The notes under the pieces: model-generated
Told to the model about the DNA's origin: nothing
Seen by the model: the letters and a program-made list of their open reading frames with translations, nothing else
Databases searched by the model: none
Part shown: piece by piece, positions 23,480 through 30,587 of the stretch
Layout: every line of letters begins with the position of its first letter
Numbering within the stretch: position 1 is the stretch's first letter
DNA from: Betaproteobacteria bacterium
GTDB lineage: Bacteria; Pseudomonadota; Gammaproteobacteria; Burkholderiales; Casimicrobiaceae
Length of the DNA stretch: 31,638 nt
Direction: 5' to 3'
Assembly (NCBI GenBank): GCA_016720425.1
Contig: JADKKQ010000017.1
Coordinates: 1 to 31,638, forward strand
Translations under genes and position numbers: made by a program

Positions 23480-23593
23480 ATGAAGGTTCTCGCTTCGGTG
23501 AAGAAAATCTGCCGCAACTGCAAGATCATCCGCCGCCACGGCGTGGTGCGCGTCATCTGCAGCGACCCGCGGCACAAGCAGCGGCAAGGCTAA
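23480..23593 (+). CDS. rpmJ: 50S ribosomal protein L36, zinc-binding form
   Basis: L36, only 37 residues, the smallest large-subunit protein. The zinc ligands are C11, C14, C27 and H32, so this is the zinc-binding form. MKVLASVKKICRNCKIIRR is the classic start. GGAAGGGA precedes the ATG. The 84-base gap from infA is GC-rich with inverted repeats but no clear terminator. Confidence 0.96.
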   Translation: MKVLASVKKICRNCKIIRRHGVVRVICSDPRHKQRQG

Positions 23594-23629
23594 CGAAGTA
23601 CCCCGACACGGCAGACACAGGTAACCGCT

Positions 23630-24010
23630 ATGGCCCGTATTGCAGGCGTAAACATCCCCAACCACCAGCACGCCGAGATTGCGTTGACGGCGATCTACGG
23701 CATCGGCCGCGCGCGCGCCTCGGCGATCTGCGTCGCCGCCGGCGTCAAGGGATCGACCAAGGTCAAGGATCTCAGCGATGCCGACATGGATCGTCTGCGC
23801 GAGCAGATCCAGAAGTTCACCGTCGAGGGCGATCTTCGCCGCGAGGTGACGATGAGCATCAAGCGGCTGATGGACCTGGGCTGCTATCGCGGCGTCCGGC
23901 ACCGGCGCGGACTGCCCGTGCGCGGACAGCGCACGCGCACCAATGCCCGCACCCGCAAGGGGCCCAAGAAGTCGCGCTCGGGCATGAGCAAGCCGGCAGT
24001 CGCCAAGTAA
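23630..24010 (+). CDS. rpsM: 30S ribosomal protein S13
   Basis: S13, 126 residues, in the 30S head, contacting the P-site tRNA and the large subunit. MARIAGVNIPNHQHAEIALT and the C-terminal RGQRTRTNARTRKGPKK are canonical. An AGGTAA lies upstream of the ATG. First gene of the alpha operon; the 36-base gap from rpmJ shows no obvious promoter. Confidence 0.98.
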   Translation: MARIAGVNIPNHQHAEIALTAIYGIGRARASAICVAAGVKGSTKVKDLSDADMDRLREQIQKFTVEGDLRREVTMSIKRLMDLGCYRGVRHRRGLPVRGQRTRTNARTRKGPKKSRSGMSKPAVAK

Positions 24011-24029
24011 CGGTCAAGGACTCCAGAGC

Positions 24030-24437
24030 ATGGCACAGCAATCCTCCCAGAAAGCCGCCGCCCAGCGCGCGCGGAAGAAGATCAAGAAGAACGTCGCGGA
24101 AGGCATCGCGCACGTCCACGCTTCCTTCAACAACACGATCATCACCATCACCGACCGCCAGGGCAACGCGCTGTCGTGGGCGACGTCGGGCGGGGCCGGG
24201 TTCAAGGGCTCGCGCAAGTCGACGCCGTTCGCCGCGCAGGTCGCCGCCGAGAAGGCCGGCCGGGTCGCCGTCGAGTGCGGGATCAAGAACCTCGAGGTCC
24301 GGATCAAGGGCCCGGGTCCCGGTCGCGAGTCGGCCGTGCGGGCGCTCAACGCGCTGGGCATCAAGATCAGCAGCATCTCCGACGTCACGCCGATTCCGCA
24401 CAACGGCTGCCGGCCGCCGAAGCGGCGCCGCATCTGA
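24030..24437 (+). CDS. rpsK: 30S ribosomal protein S11
   Basis: S11, 135 residues, on the 30S platform by the E-site mRNA. The blocks GIAHVHASFNNTIITITD and GPGPGRESAVRALNALG and the end NGCRPPKRRRI are canonical. The start is the ATG at 24030, 19 bases after rpsM. A 122-base gap follows before rpsD. Confidence 0.98.
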   Translation: MAQQSSQKAAAQRARKKIKKNVAEGIAHVHASFNNTIITITDRQGNALSWATSGGAGFKGSRKSTPFAAQVAAEKAGRVAVECGIKNLEVRIKGPGPGRESAVRALNALGIKISSISDVTPIPHNGCRPPKRRRI

Positions 24438-24559
24438 CGGTCGACCGGAAGCCGCGTTCCTCTCCGCGTCGCGGGCCTCGCACCACACCGGGGAGAGCAC
24501 GCATCGTTCCGTCGACGACAACATCCACCAACTGAATTCACAGCAACCGGGATAGCAAA

Positions 24560-25183
24560 GTGGCTCGTTACATCGGACCCAAATGTAAGCTGGCGCGACG
24601 GGAAGGCACCGACCTTTTCCTGAAAAGCGCGCGTCGTTCGCTCGACTCCAAGTGCAAGCTGGAAACCAAGCCCGGCCAACACGGCGTCAAGTCCGGCATG
24701 CGCATGTCGGACTACGGCAAGCAGCTGCGCGAGAAGCAGAAGCTCCGCCGCACCTACGGCATCCTCGAGCGGCAGTTCCGCCGCTACTTCGCCGACGCAG
24801 CCCGGAAGAAGGGCTCGACCGGCGAGAACCTGCTGCGGCTGCTCGAATCGCGGCTCGACAACGTCGTCTACCGCATGGGCCTGGGCTCGACCCGCGCCGA
24901 GGCGCGGCAACTCGTCGGCCACTGCTCGATCACCGTCAACGGCAAGGTCCTCAACATCCCCTCGGCGCAGGTCAAGGCCGGCGACGTCGTCGGCGTCACC
25001 GACAAGGCCAAGGCCCAGTTGCGCATCCAGGACTCGCTGCAGCTCGCCGAGAAGGTGGGCTTCCCGTCCTGGGTCGAGGTCGACGTCAAGAAGATGTCCG
25101 GCACGTTCAAGGGTTCGCCCGAGCGGTCGGAGTTCGGTCAGGACATCAACGAAAGCCTGGTGGTCGAGCTGTACTCGAAGTAA
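24560..25183 (+). CDS. rpsD: 30S ribosomal protein S4
   Basis: S4, 207 residues, nucleates 30S assembly on the 5' domain of 16S rRNA and in E. coli represses the alpha operon. The S4 RNA-binding domain covers about residues 95-160 (RLDNVVYRMGLGSTRAEARQ). The start is the GTG at 24560 (MARYIGPKCKLARREG), fixed by family alignment; the Shine-Dalgarno (CGGGAT) is poor, so this start may be weak or controlled. The gap upstream (24438-24559) carries no gene. Confidence 0.97.
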   Translation: MARYIGPKCKLARREGTDLFLKSARRSLDSKCKLETKPGQHGVKSGMRMSDYGKQLREKQKLRRTYGILERQFRRYFADAARKKGSTGENLLRLLESRLDNVVYRMGLGSTRAEARQLVGHCSITVNGKVLNIPSAQVKAGDVVGVTDKAKAQLRIQDSLQLAEKVGFPSWVEVDVKKMSGTFKGSPERSEFGQDINESLVVELYSK

Positions 25184-25224
25184 CCGCCCGGCTTGCCGGT
25201 TTGAGATTCGCTTAGGGATTCCGC

Positions 25225-26202
25225 ATGCAGAGCAATGCTTTGTTGAAACCGCGCATCATCGACGTCCAGTCCTCATCGCCGTTTCACGCGAAGGTGGTGA
25301 TGGAGCCGTTCGAGCGGGGCTACGGCCACACGCTGGGCAACGCCCTGCGCCGCGTTCTGCTGTCCTCGATGCCGGGCTACGCGCCGACCGAGGTCCGCAT
25401 CACCGGCGTGCTGCACGAGTACTCGGCGCTCGACGGCGTGCAGGAGGACGTCGTCGACATCCTCCTCAACCTGAAGGGCGTGGTGCTGAAGCTGCACAAC
25501 CGCGACCACGTGCTCCTGAAACTCGCCAAGAGCGGCGAAGGCGCCGTCACCGCGGCCGACATCGAGCCCAACCACGACGTCGAGATCATCAACCCCGAGC
25601 ACGTCATCGCGCACCTCACGCCCGGCGGCAAGATCGAGATGGAAATCAAGGTCGAGCGCGGCCGCGGCTACCAGCCGGCGACCGCGCGCGTGAAGCCGGA
25701 AGGCGGGCGCACGATCGGCAACATCCTGCTCGACGCGTCGTTCAGTCCCGTGCGCCGCGTCAGCTACGCGGTCGAGAGCGCCCGTGTCGAGCAGCGCACC
25801 GACCTCGACAAGCTGGTCCTCGACATCGAGACCAACGGCGTCGTCGAGCCCGAGCAGGCGGTCCGCTACGCCGCGTCGGTGCTGGTCGAGCAACTGTCGG
25901 TGTTCGCCGACCTGCAGGGCACCGACAGTCCGCTGGCGGAACGCTCCACGCCGCAGGTCGACCCGATCCTGCTGCGCCCGGTCGACGACCTCGAGCTCAC
26001 CGTGCGCTCGGCCAACTGCCTCAAGGCCGAGAACATCTACTACATCGGCGACCTCATCCAGCGCACCGAGACCGAGCTGCTGAAGACGCCCAACCTCGGC
26101 CGCAAGTCGCTGAACGAGATCAAGGAAGTGCTCGCGTCGCGCGGGCTGTCGCTCGGCATGAAGCTCGAGAACTGGCCGCCGGCCGGCCTCGACCGTCCCT
26201 AA
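25225..26202 (+). CDS. rpoA: RNA polymerase alpha subunit
   Basis: Alpha subunit, 325 residues. The N-terminal domain (about 1-230) dimerises and assembles beta and beta'; the C-terminal domain (about 245-320) binds UP elements and activators. R261 in TVRSANCLKAENI is the counterpart of E. coli R265, and the neighbouring N, C and K DNA contacts are present. Its AGGG Shine-Dalgarno lies in a 41-base gap after rpsD. rplQ follows 30 bases downstream. Confidence 0.98.
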   Translation: MQSNALLKPRIIDVQSSSPFHAKVVMEPFERGYGHTLGNALRRVLLSSMPGYAPTEVRITGVLHEYSALDGVQEDVVDILLNLKGVVLKLHNRDHVLLKLAKSGEGAVTAADIEPNHDVEIINPEHVIAHLTPGGKIEMEIKVERGRGYQPATARVKPEGGRTIGNILLDASFSPVRRVSYAVESARVEQRTDLDKLVLDIETNGVVEPEQAVRYAASVLVEQLSVFADLQGTDSPLAERSTPQVDPILLRPVDDLELTVRSANCLKAENIYYIGDLIQRTETELLKTPNLGRKSLNEIKEVLASRGLSLGMKLENWPPAGLDRP

Positions 26203-26232
26203 TTCCCGAGCGGGACACGAAGGAAGAACATC

Positions 26233-26628
26233 ATGCGCCACCGTCACGGCCTGCGTAAGCTCAACCGCACCAGCAGCCATCGTCTCGCGATGCTGCGGAA
26301 CATGACCAACTCGCTGCTGACGCACGAGGTCATCAAGACCACGCTGCCCAAGGCCAAGGAGCTGCGCCGCGTCGCGGAGCCCTTGATCACGCTGGGCAAG
26401 ACGCCCACGCTGGCCAACCGGCGGCTGGCGTTCGACCGCCTGCGCGACCGCGACGTGGTCACCAAGCTCTTCAACGAGCTGGGCCCTCGCTTCCAGGCGC
26501 GCCCGGGCGGTTACCTGCGGATCCTGAAGTTCGGCTTCCGCCAGGGCGACAATGCACCGATGGCGCTGGTCGAGCTCGTCGACCGGCCCGAAGCGGTGGC
26601 CGAAGCCGCACCCGCCAAGGCCGAGTAG
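26233..26628 (+). CDS. rplQ: 50S ribosomal protein L17
   Basis: L17, 131 residues, near the tunnel exit. MRHRHGLRKLNRTSSHR is the invariant start; the C-terminus has an Ala/Glu-rich tail. GGAAG precedes the ATG. It closes the ribosomal cluster, with a strong terminator 41 bases after the stop. Confidence 0.98.
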   Translation: MRHRHGLRKLNRTSSHRLAMLRNMTNSLLTHEVIKTTLPKAKELRRVAEPLITLGKTPTLANRRLAFDRLRDRDVVTKLFNELGPRFQARPGGYLRILKFGFRQGDNAPMALVELVDRPEAVAEAAPAKAE

Positions 26629-26669
26629 GCTGTCGCGCGCCGCCGCTTCGCGGCCGCGGCCGGGAGAAG

Positions 26670-26694
26670 AGCCGGGCTTCGCGCCCGGCTTTTT
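26670..26694 (+). terminator. Intrinsic terminator of the alpha operon
   Basis: AGCCGGGC (26670-26677) pairs perfectly with GCCCGGCT (26683-26690) around a TTCGC loop, followed by a T-run to 26694. This is the cleanest terminator in the window. On the opposite strand the stem is followed by CTCTTCTC, so it might also help end the convergent lipoprotein transcript. Confidence 0.92.
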
Positions 26695-26732
26695 ACTGCC
26701 CGCGCCGCCGGCGCGACGAAGGCGCCTTGTTC

Positions 26733-27482
26733 TCAGAGCGGCAGGAACACTGCGGTTGCCAGCGCCTGCGAGAAGCGCCGGATCGTCCGGTTGGTCCGCT
26801 GCGCCATCACCAGCGCGAGCATGTCCTGGTAGGCGACGAGCTTGCCGATCTCCCGCTCGAACGAGAGATTCGGCGCTTCCGCCGCCGGGTCGTTGCTGAG
26901 CAGCACGAGCTCGCCGTTCGGTCCCCGCGTGTGGACGAGTTTCCAGGCGGCAATCTCGACGTTGCGCGCGGCGTTGTAGAGGCGCTGGGCGTCGAGCGTG
27001 TCGGTGAGGAAGAACTCGCTCTTGTCGTTGTAGGCCTGGGCAATCATGCTGCCCAGGCCGACGCCGAAGGCAAACACGCGATCGCCGGCGAAGTCGGGCC
27101 GGAATGCGGTCTGCAGCGCGGCGATCCCGCGCTGGTTCGAAAGCTCGGCAAAGCGCCAGCGGTGCCGCGGGTCGAACCCGCGCGCGACCGCCGCCTCGGG
27201 TGTCGCCGCAGAGCCCTTGCGCAGCTCGCGCGGGTTCCGGCGGTAGAGTTTGCCCATCAACAGTCGGGCGGAGGCCATGCTCTCGCGCAAGTGGAGGTCG
27301 GCCACCGCATCGATGTCGGATTTCAGGAGTTCATTGGCGGTGAACGGCGCTTCCTTGGGCGCAGGCCGGCGGCCGGTGGGCGCGGCGGTGGGTGCCGCGG
27401 GCGGAGCGGTACAGCCAGCGAGCGGAGACATGGCCAGCGCGCCCAGCAGCCGGCGCCGGACGCGCGACGTCGTACCATGCAC
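26733..27482 (-). CDS. Predicted lipoprotein of unknown function
   Basis: About 249 residues if started at the GTG at 27482, which gives a compact signal peptide (basic MHGTTSRVRRRLLG, hydrophobic stretch, lipobox LAGC), then a Pro/Ala-rich linker and a mainly helical domain. A lipidated protein in the cell envelope is therefore likely. I recall similar unnamed lipoproteins in other betaproteobacteria with blocks like LMGKLYRRNPRE and YNAARNVEIAAWKL, but no function. The start is uncertain: an AGGAG lies 16 bases upstream, too far for this GTG, and the frame stays open upstream to 27659. It converges on rplQ. Confidence 0.75.
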   Translation of the reverse strand: MHGTTSRVRRRLLGALAMSPLAGCTAPPAAPTAAPTGRRPAPKEAPFTANELLKSDIDAVADLHLRESMASARLLMGKLYRRNPRELRKGSAATPEAAVARGFDPRHRWRFAELSNQRGIAALQTAFRPDFAGDRVFAFGVGLGSMIAQAYNDKSEFFLTDTLDAQRLYNAARNVEIAAWKLVHTRGPNGELVLLSNDPAAEAPNLSFEREIGKLVAYQDMLALVMAQRTNRTIRRFSQALATAVFLPL

Positions 27483-27529
27483 TCGGGCGATGGCGAAACT
27501 CCTGGCGAGTGGAGAGAGGGACAGGCGCG

Positions 27530-27559
27530 AGCATCGGGCACGCGGGCTGCCGCTGTCAA
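27530..27559 (-). promoter_or_regulatory. Possible promoter for the lipoprotein gene
   Basis: On the minus strand a perfect TTGACA (27559-27554) is followed after 18 bases by GATGCT (27535-27530), a poor -10 box. It is about 48 bases upstream of the proposed start. The remainder of the 27483-27765 gap shows a TACAAT (27600-27605, plus strand) that could serve the divergent DUF2007 gene, but no matching -35 box. Confidence 0.3.
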
Positions 27560-27765
27560 TGCGCCGCCCGCGCCGATGGCGCGCAGTGCGGTCTCGACCT
27601 ACAATCACAGAACGGCGGGGCGCGGGCGGATGTTCCGTGCGCGCCTCCCCACAGGCCATGGACGCGACGACACTGCCGGGCAGCGGGACGGAATCGCGCG
27701 TCGGCGGAGCCGAAGCGCTCGCGCGGGGTTCCTCGCCGGAGCGGCGCCCCGGTTGCGGTTGATCG

Positions 27766-28074
27766 ATGTTCCGCTTCTACATCGCCCGCCAGCGTTACGA
27801 CGCCTACCTCGTCGCCGATCGGCTGAACCAGGCCGGCATCCGCGCGCACGTCTTCAACCAGCACGCGTCGTCGATCGTCGGCGACGTGCCGCCCGACGTT
27901 GCGCAGCCGCAGGTGTGGCTGGAACGGGAATGCGACCGCGAGCGGGCCGAGACGATGCTGCGCTCGATCGAAGCCGACGCGGACGCGGGGGAGCCGCGGC
28001 GCTGCGCCGCGTGCGGCGAGGAGTCCCCCGGCAACTTCGACCTGTGCTGGAACTGCGGTCGCAACCTCGGCTGA
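27766..28074 (+). CDS. Small DUF2007-type protein with C-terminal zinc ribbon
   Basis: 102 residues. The N-terminal half (about 1-70: YIARQRYDAYLVADRLNQAGI, then VWLERECDRERAE) resembles the DUF2007 fold, proposed for signal-transducing proteins on structural grounds. The C-terminal 25 residues hold a zinc ribbon with C80, C83, C94 and C97. The gene is divergent from the lipoprotein and convergent with hemG. The ATG at 27766 has a weak Shine-Dalgarno. Its role is unknown; the zinc ribbon may bind protein or nucleic acid. Confidence 0.8.
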   Translation: MFRFYIARQRYDAYLVADRLNQAGIRAHVFNQHASSIVGDVPPDVAQPQVWLERECDRERAETMLRSIEADADAGEPRRCAACGEESPGNFDLCWNCGRNLG

Positions 28075-28115
28075 GTTCCTGTCCGGCGGCGCCGCGCCTG
28101 GTCCGCGCCCCGGCG

Positions 28116-29528
28116 TCAGGCGGCGACGGCTCCGGTCGCCGCGGGCGCGCCGATGCGTGCGGCCAGCGTCGCCGCGACGCCGTGTCCGTTCTTGATGCAG
28201 TCGCTCACGGAAACGCCGCCCTTGTAGTTGGCGCAGAAGAGCAATCCCGGCAGTTCCCGCTCCGCCTGCTCGAGCCGGCCGATGCGCGCGAGGTGGCCGA
28301 GATCGTATTGCGGGATGGCCTGCGGCCAGCGGACGACTTCGGTCCACAGCGGTGGGCCGGCCGCACCGACCAGTGCCTCGAGTTCGCCCAGCACGATCCT
28401 GACGACGGCATCGTCCGCCATCGCGGCGATCTCGGGATCGCGCCGGCCGCCGGCGAAGGTGGTGAACAGCACCGTCCCCTCCGGTCCGCGGTGGGCGAAC
28501 ATGCTGGTCGAGAACAGCGATCCCAGCACCTTGCGCCGCTCCTTGCGCGGCACCAGGAAGCCGAAACCCTCGCAGGAGTGCACGACGTCGGCGCGGCGAA
28601 ACGCCGCCGCGACGACCGCGATCGGCGCGTATTCGATCGCGGCCAGCGCCTGGGCGGCGCCCGGGGCGAGGTCGCGGACGATGTCGGCGGCGGCATAGGC
28701 TGGCGTGGCGATGACCACCGCGCGCGCGCGGCGCACGAAGGTCGCACCGTCCTGCTCGCCCTCGATGCGGAACCGTTCGGGGGCTTCGCGCTCCACGCGG
28801 CGCACGCGCACGCCGCAGCGGACGCGGTCGAGCTTGCGCCCGACCCCGTCGGTCAGCGTCTGCATCCCGTCGCGGAAGGAGAAGCTCTTGGCCGTGTTCT
28901 TCGCGACTTCCTTGCTCTTCTTCCGCTCGCGCGCCCCGCGGATCTGCCCCTTGATGAGCCCGCCGTACTTCTGTTCCAGCGCCAGGAGACGCGGGAAGGC
29001 GGCGGGCACCGAGATCCGCTCCGGATCGCCGGCGTAGATTCCGGCGACGAAGGGATCGATCGCGTAGTCGAGGAACTCGGCGCCGAGGCGGCGACGGACG
29101 AAAGCGGCGATCGATTCCTCGACGCCCGGCGGCGTCGGCGCGATGAACAGTTCCTTGAACAGGCGCAACTTGGCGCCCAGCGTGAACGCCGGTGTGGTGA
29201 GGAAGCCGCCGGCCGACGTCGGCAGCGGAATCGGCTTGCCGTCGCGCACCACATAGCGGATCGACGCGGCGGCGCTGGGCTCGGCCCGCTGCTGGCGCAG
29301 ACCGACGTCGTCGAGCAGCTCGTTGATCAGCGGCGTGGTGTCGAGCGTGCTGTTGGGACCGAGCTCGTAGAGCACGCCGTCGCGCCGCCGGCTGCCGATG
29401 ACGCCGCCGACCCGCGGCTGGGCTTCCAGCAGTTCGACCGCGTAGCCGCTCTTCTGCAGCCCGAAGGCTGCCGCAAGGCCGGAAATGCCACCGCCGACCA
29501 CCACCACATCCACGTCGGTTGCCGTCAC
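28116..29528 (-). CDS. hemG: Protoporphyrinogen oxidase, HemY type (FAD-dependent)
   Basis: Oxidises protoporphyrinogen IX to protoporphyrin IX, the step before iron insertion in haem synthesis, using FAD and oxygen. 470 residues. The Rossmann motif GGGISG is at 12-17, followed by ELLEAQPRVGG; ELGPNSTLD is the family's substrate-side block, and the C-terminal CANYKGGVSVSDCIKNG matches the FAD-binding end. The start is the GTG at 29528 (MTATDVDVVVVGG), with GGAG six bases upstream; the longer frame to 29630 overlaps the preceding gene and is rejected. It follows the CcmI-like gene by 22 bases, so they form one operon. Confidence 0.92.
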   Translation of the reverse strand: MTATDVDVVVVGGGISGLAAAFGLQKSGYAVELLEAQPRVGGVIGSRRRDGVLYELGPNSTLDTTPLINELLDDVGLRQQRAEPSAAASIRYVVRDGKPIPLPTSAGGFLTTPAFTLGAKLRLFKELFIAPTPPGVEESIAAFVRRRLGAEFLDYAIDPFVAGIYAGDPERISVPAAFPRLLALEQKYGGLIKGQIRGARERKKSKEVAKNTAKSFSFRDGMQTLTDGVGRKLDRVRCGVRVRRVEREAPERFRIEGEQDGATFVRRARAVVIATPAYAAADIVRDLAPGAAQALAAIEYAPIAVVAAAFRRADVVHSCEGFGFLVPRKERRKVLGSLFSTSMFAHRGPEGTVLFTTFAGGRRDPEIAAMADDAVVRIVLGELEALVGAAGPPLWTEVVRWPQAIPQYDLGHLARIGRLEQAERELPGLLFCANYKGGVSVSDCIKNGHGVAATLAARIGAPAATGAVAA

Positions 29529-29550
29529 CACGTTCTCCAGGTCAATGCCG

Positions 29551-30453
29551 TCACTGCGCCGCGCGCGGGGCCATCGACCCGGCCACCAGCGCAAGGCGCT
29601 CGGCGCGCGCGATCGCCGCCGCAAGTTCACGCTGTGCCGCCGAGCCGTCGGGCATCTGCGCCAGCAGCTGCCGCCAGTAGCCCGCGGCGGATTCGAATTC
29701 GCGCAGCTCGTAGGCCGCGCTGCCCGCCATCTCCAGCGCCCTCGGATGCGCGGGACTCAGCGCCAGTGCGCGCATGACGACCTCGCGCGGCTTGCCGGCC
29801 AGCCGGCCGCCCTGTGCCATGCCCAGCGCGTCGGCATACTCGCACCAGATGCCCGCGTCGGTCGCGACCTTGGGCGCCGTCGACAGCGCCTTTTCGAATG
29901 CCAGCGCGGCCTCGGCAAACCGGTCGGCGGCGAAATCGATTCGGGCAAGCAGCACCCAGCCGCGGCCGTCGCGCGGATTTCTCTCCAGGTGGCGCAGCAG
30001 CTCGTCGCGCATCCCCGGCGCCGCGAGCCGTTCGGCGTAGCCGCCGTCGAATCCGCGCTCCGCACGCCCGGAGCGCAGTGCGTCCGGATCGCCGAACAGC
30101 GCGTAGAGCCCCGCGGCGAGCACCGGCAGCGCGATCGACACGACGACGGCGGTGCGGTGCGTGCCGCCGGTGCGTGCGGGGCGCGGAGCCTCCTCCGCCG
30201 CGTCGACCAGCAGCCGGCGCTCGAGGTCGGTCCGCGCCTCGGCGTGCTGCCGGACGGTGAGCCGGCCGGCATCGCGCTCGCGTTCGAGGTCGGCGAGCTG
30301 CGCCCGGTAGGCGTCGGCGTTCGTCGCCGCGCGCGATACCGCGGCACGGGGCGGCAGCCCGCGCCACAGGCGGGGCAGCAGGAACGCGAGCGCCAGCGCC
30401 GTCATCGCGGCGGCCAGCAGCCAGAACAGCAACGGATCGGAATCGAAGGGCAT
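29551..30453 (-). CDS. ccmI: CcmI/NrfG-like cytochrome c maturation protein
   Basis: About 300 residues with the CcmI layout: a first membrane helix (about 8-26), a charged cytoplasmic loop with heptad-like leucines (YRAQLADLERERDAGRL), a second helix (about 101-120), then a periplasmic TPR-like domain (about 150-290). CcmI presents apocytochrome c to the haem lyase. It is shorter than typical CcmI (about 400) and longer than NrfG (about 200). Its neighbour upstream is nrfA, not ccmH, so it may serve the special CxxCK haem site of NrfA. The ATG at 30453 is chosen over a GTG at 30462; neither has a clear Shine-Dalgarno. Confidence 0.8.
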   Translation of the reverse strand: MPFDSDPLLFWLLAAAMTALALAFLLPRLWRGLPPRAAVSRAATNADAYRAQLADLERERDAGRLTVRQHAEARTDLERRLLVDAAEEAPRPARTGGTHRTAVVVSIALPVLAAGLYALFGDPDALRSGRAERGFDGGYAERLAAPGMRDELLRHLERNPRDGRGWVLLARIDFAADRFAEAALAFEKALSTAPKVATDAGIWCEYADALGMAQGGRLAGKPREVVMRALALSPAHPRALEMAGSAAYELREFESAAGYWRQLLAQMPDGSAAQRELAAAIARAERLALVAGSMAPRAAQ

Positions 30454-30540
30454 GGGGGTCACCGACGAACCGGCGGCGCGCCGATTGTCGCGACGGGTCC
30501 TCGACGTGCATCAGCAGGCATTATCGCGCCGCAGCAACGA

Positions 30541-30568
30541 AAAGGGCGGAGCCTTTCGCCCCGCCCTT
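30541..30568 (-). terminator. Terminator after nrfA
   Basis: An 11-bp stem (30542-30552 with 30558-30568, one G-U pair) with a five-base loop lies 20 bases past the nrfA stop. On the minus strand it is followed by TTTCGTT. It separates nrfA from the CcmI-like gene, though some read-through could link them. A GATAAT near 30510-30515 on the minus strand might be a -10 box for ccmI, without a clear -35. Confidence 0.65.
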
Positions 30569-30587
30569 GTCCGTGATCAACCCGCGA

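Noticed and set aside
27483..27659. N-terminal extension of the lipoprotein up to 27659
   Set aside because: It would bury the signal peptide behind about 60 Arg-rich residues, incompatible with a lipobox.
29529..29630. N-terminal extension of hemG up to 29630
   Set aside because: It overlaps the CcmI-like gene in another frame, and the GTG at 29528 has a well-placed Shine-Dalgarno.
26727..29777. Plus-strand open frame of about 1000 codons across the lipoprotein, DUF2007 and hemG region
   Set aside because: It is antisense to the recognisable lipoprotein and hemG, and its translation is low-complexity Arg/Ala/His.
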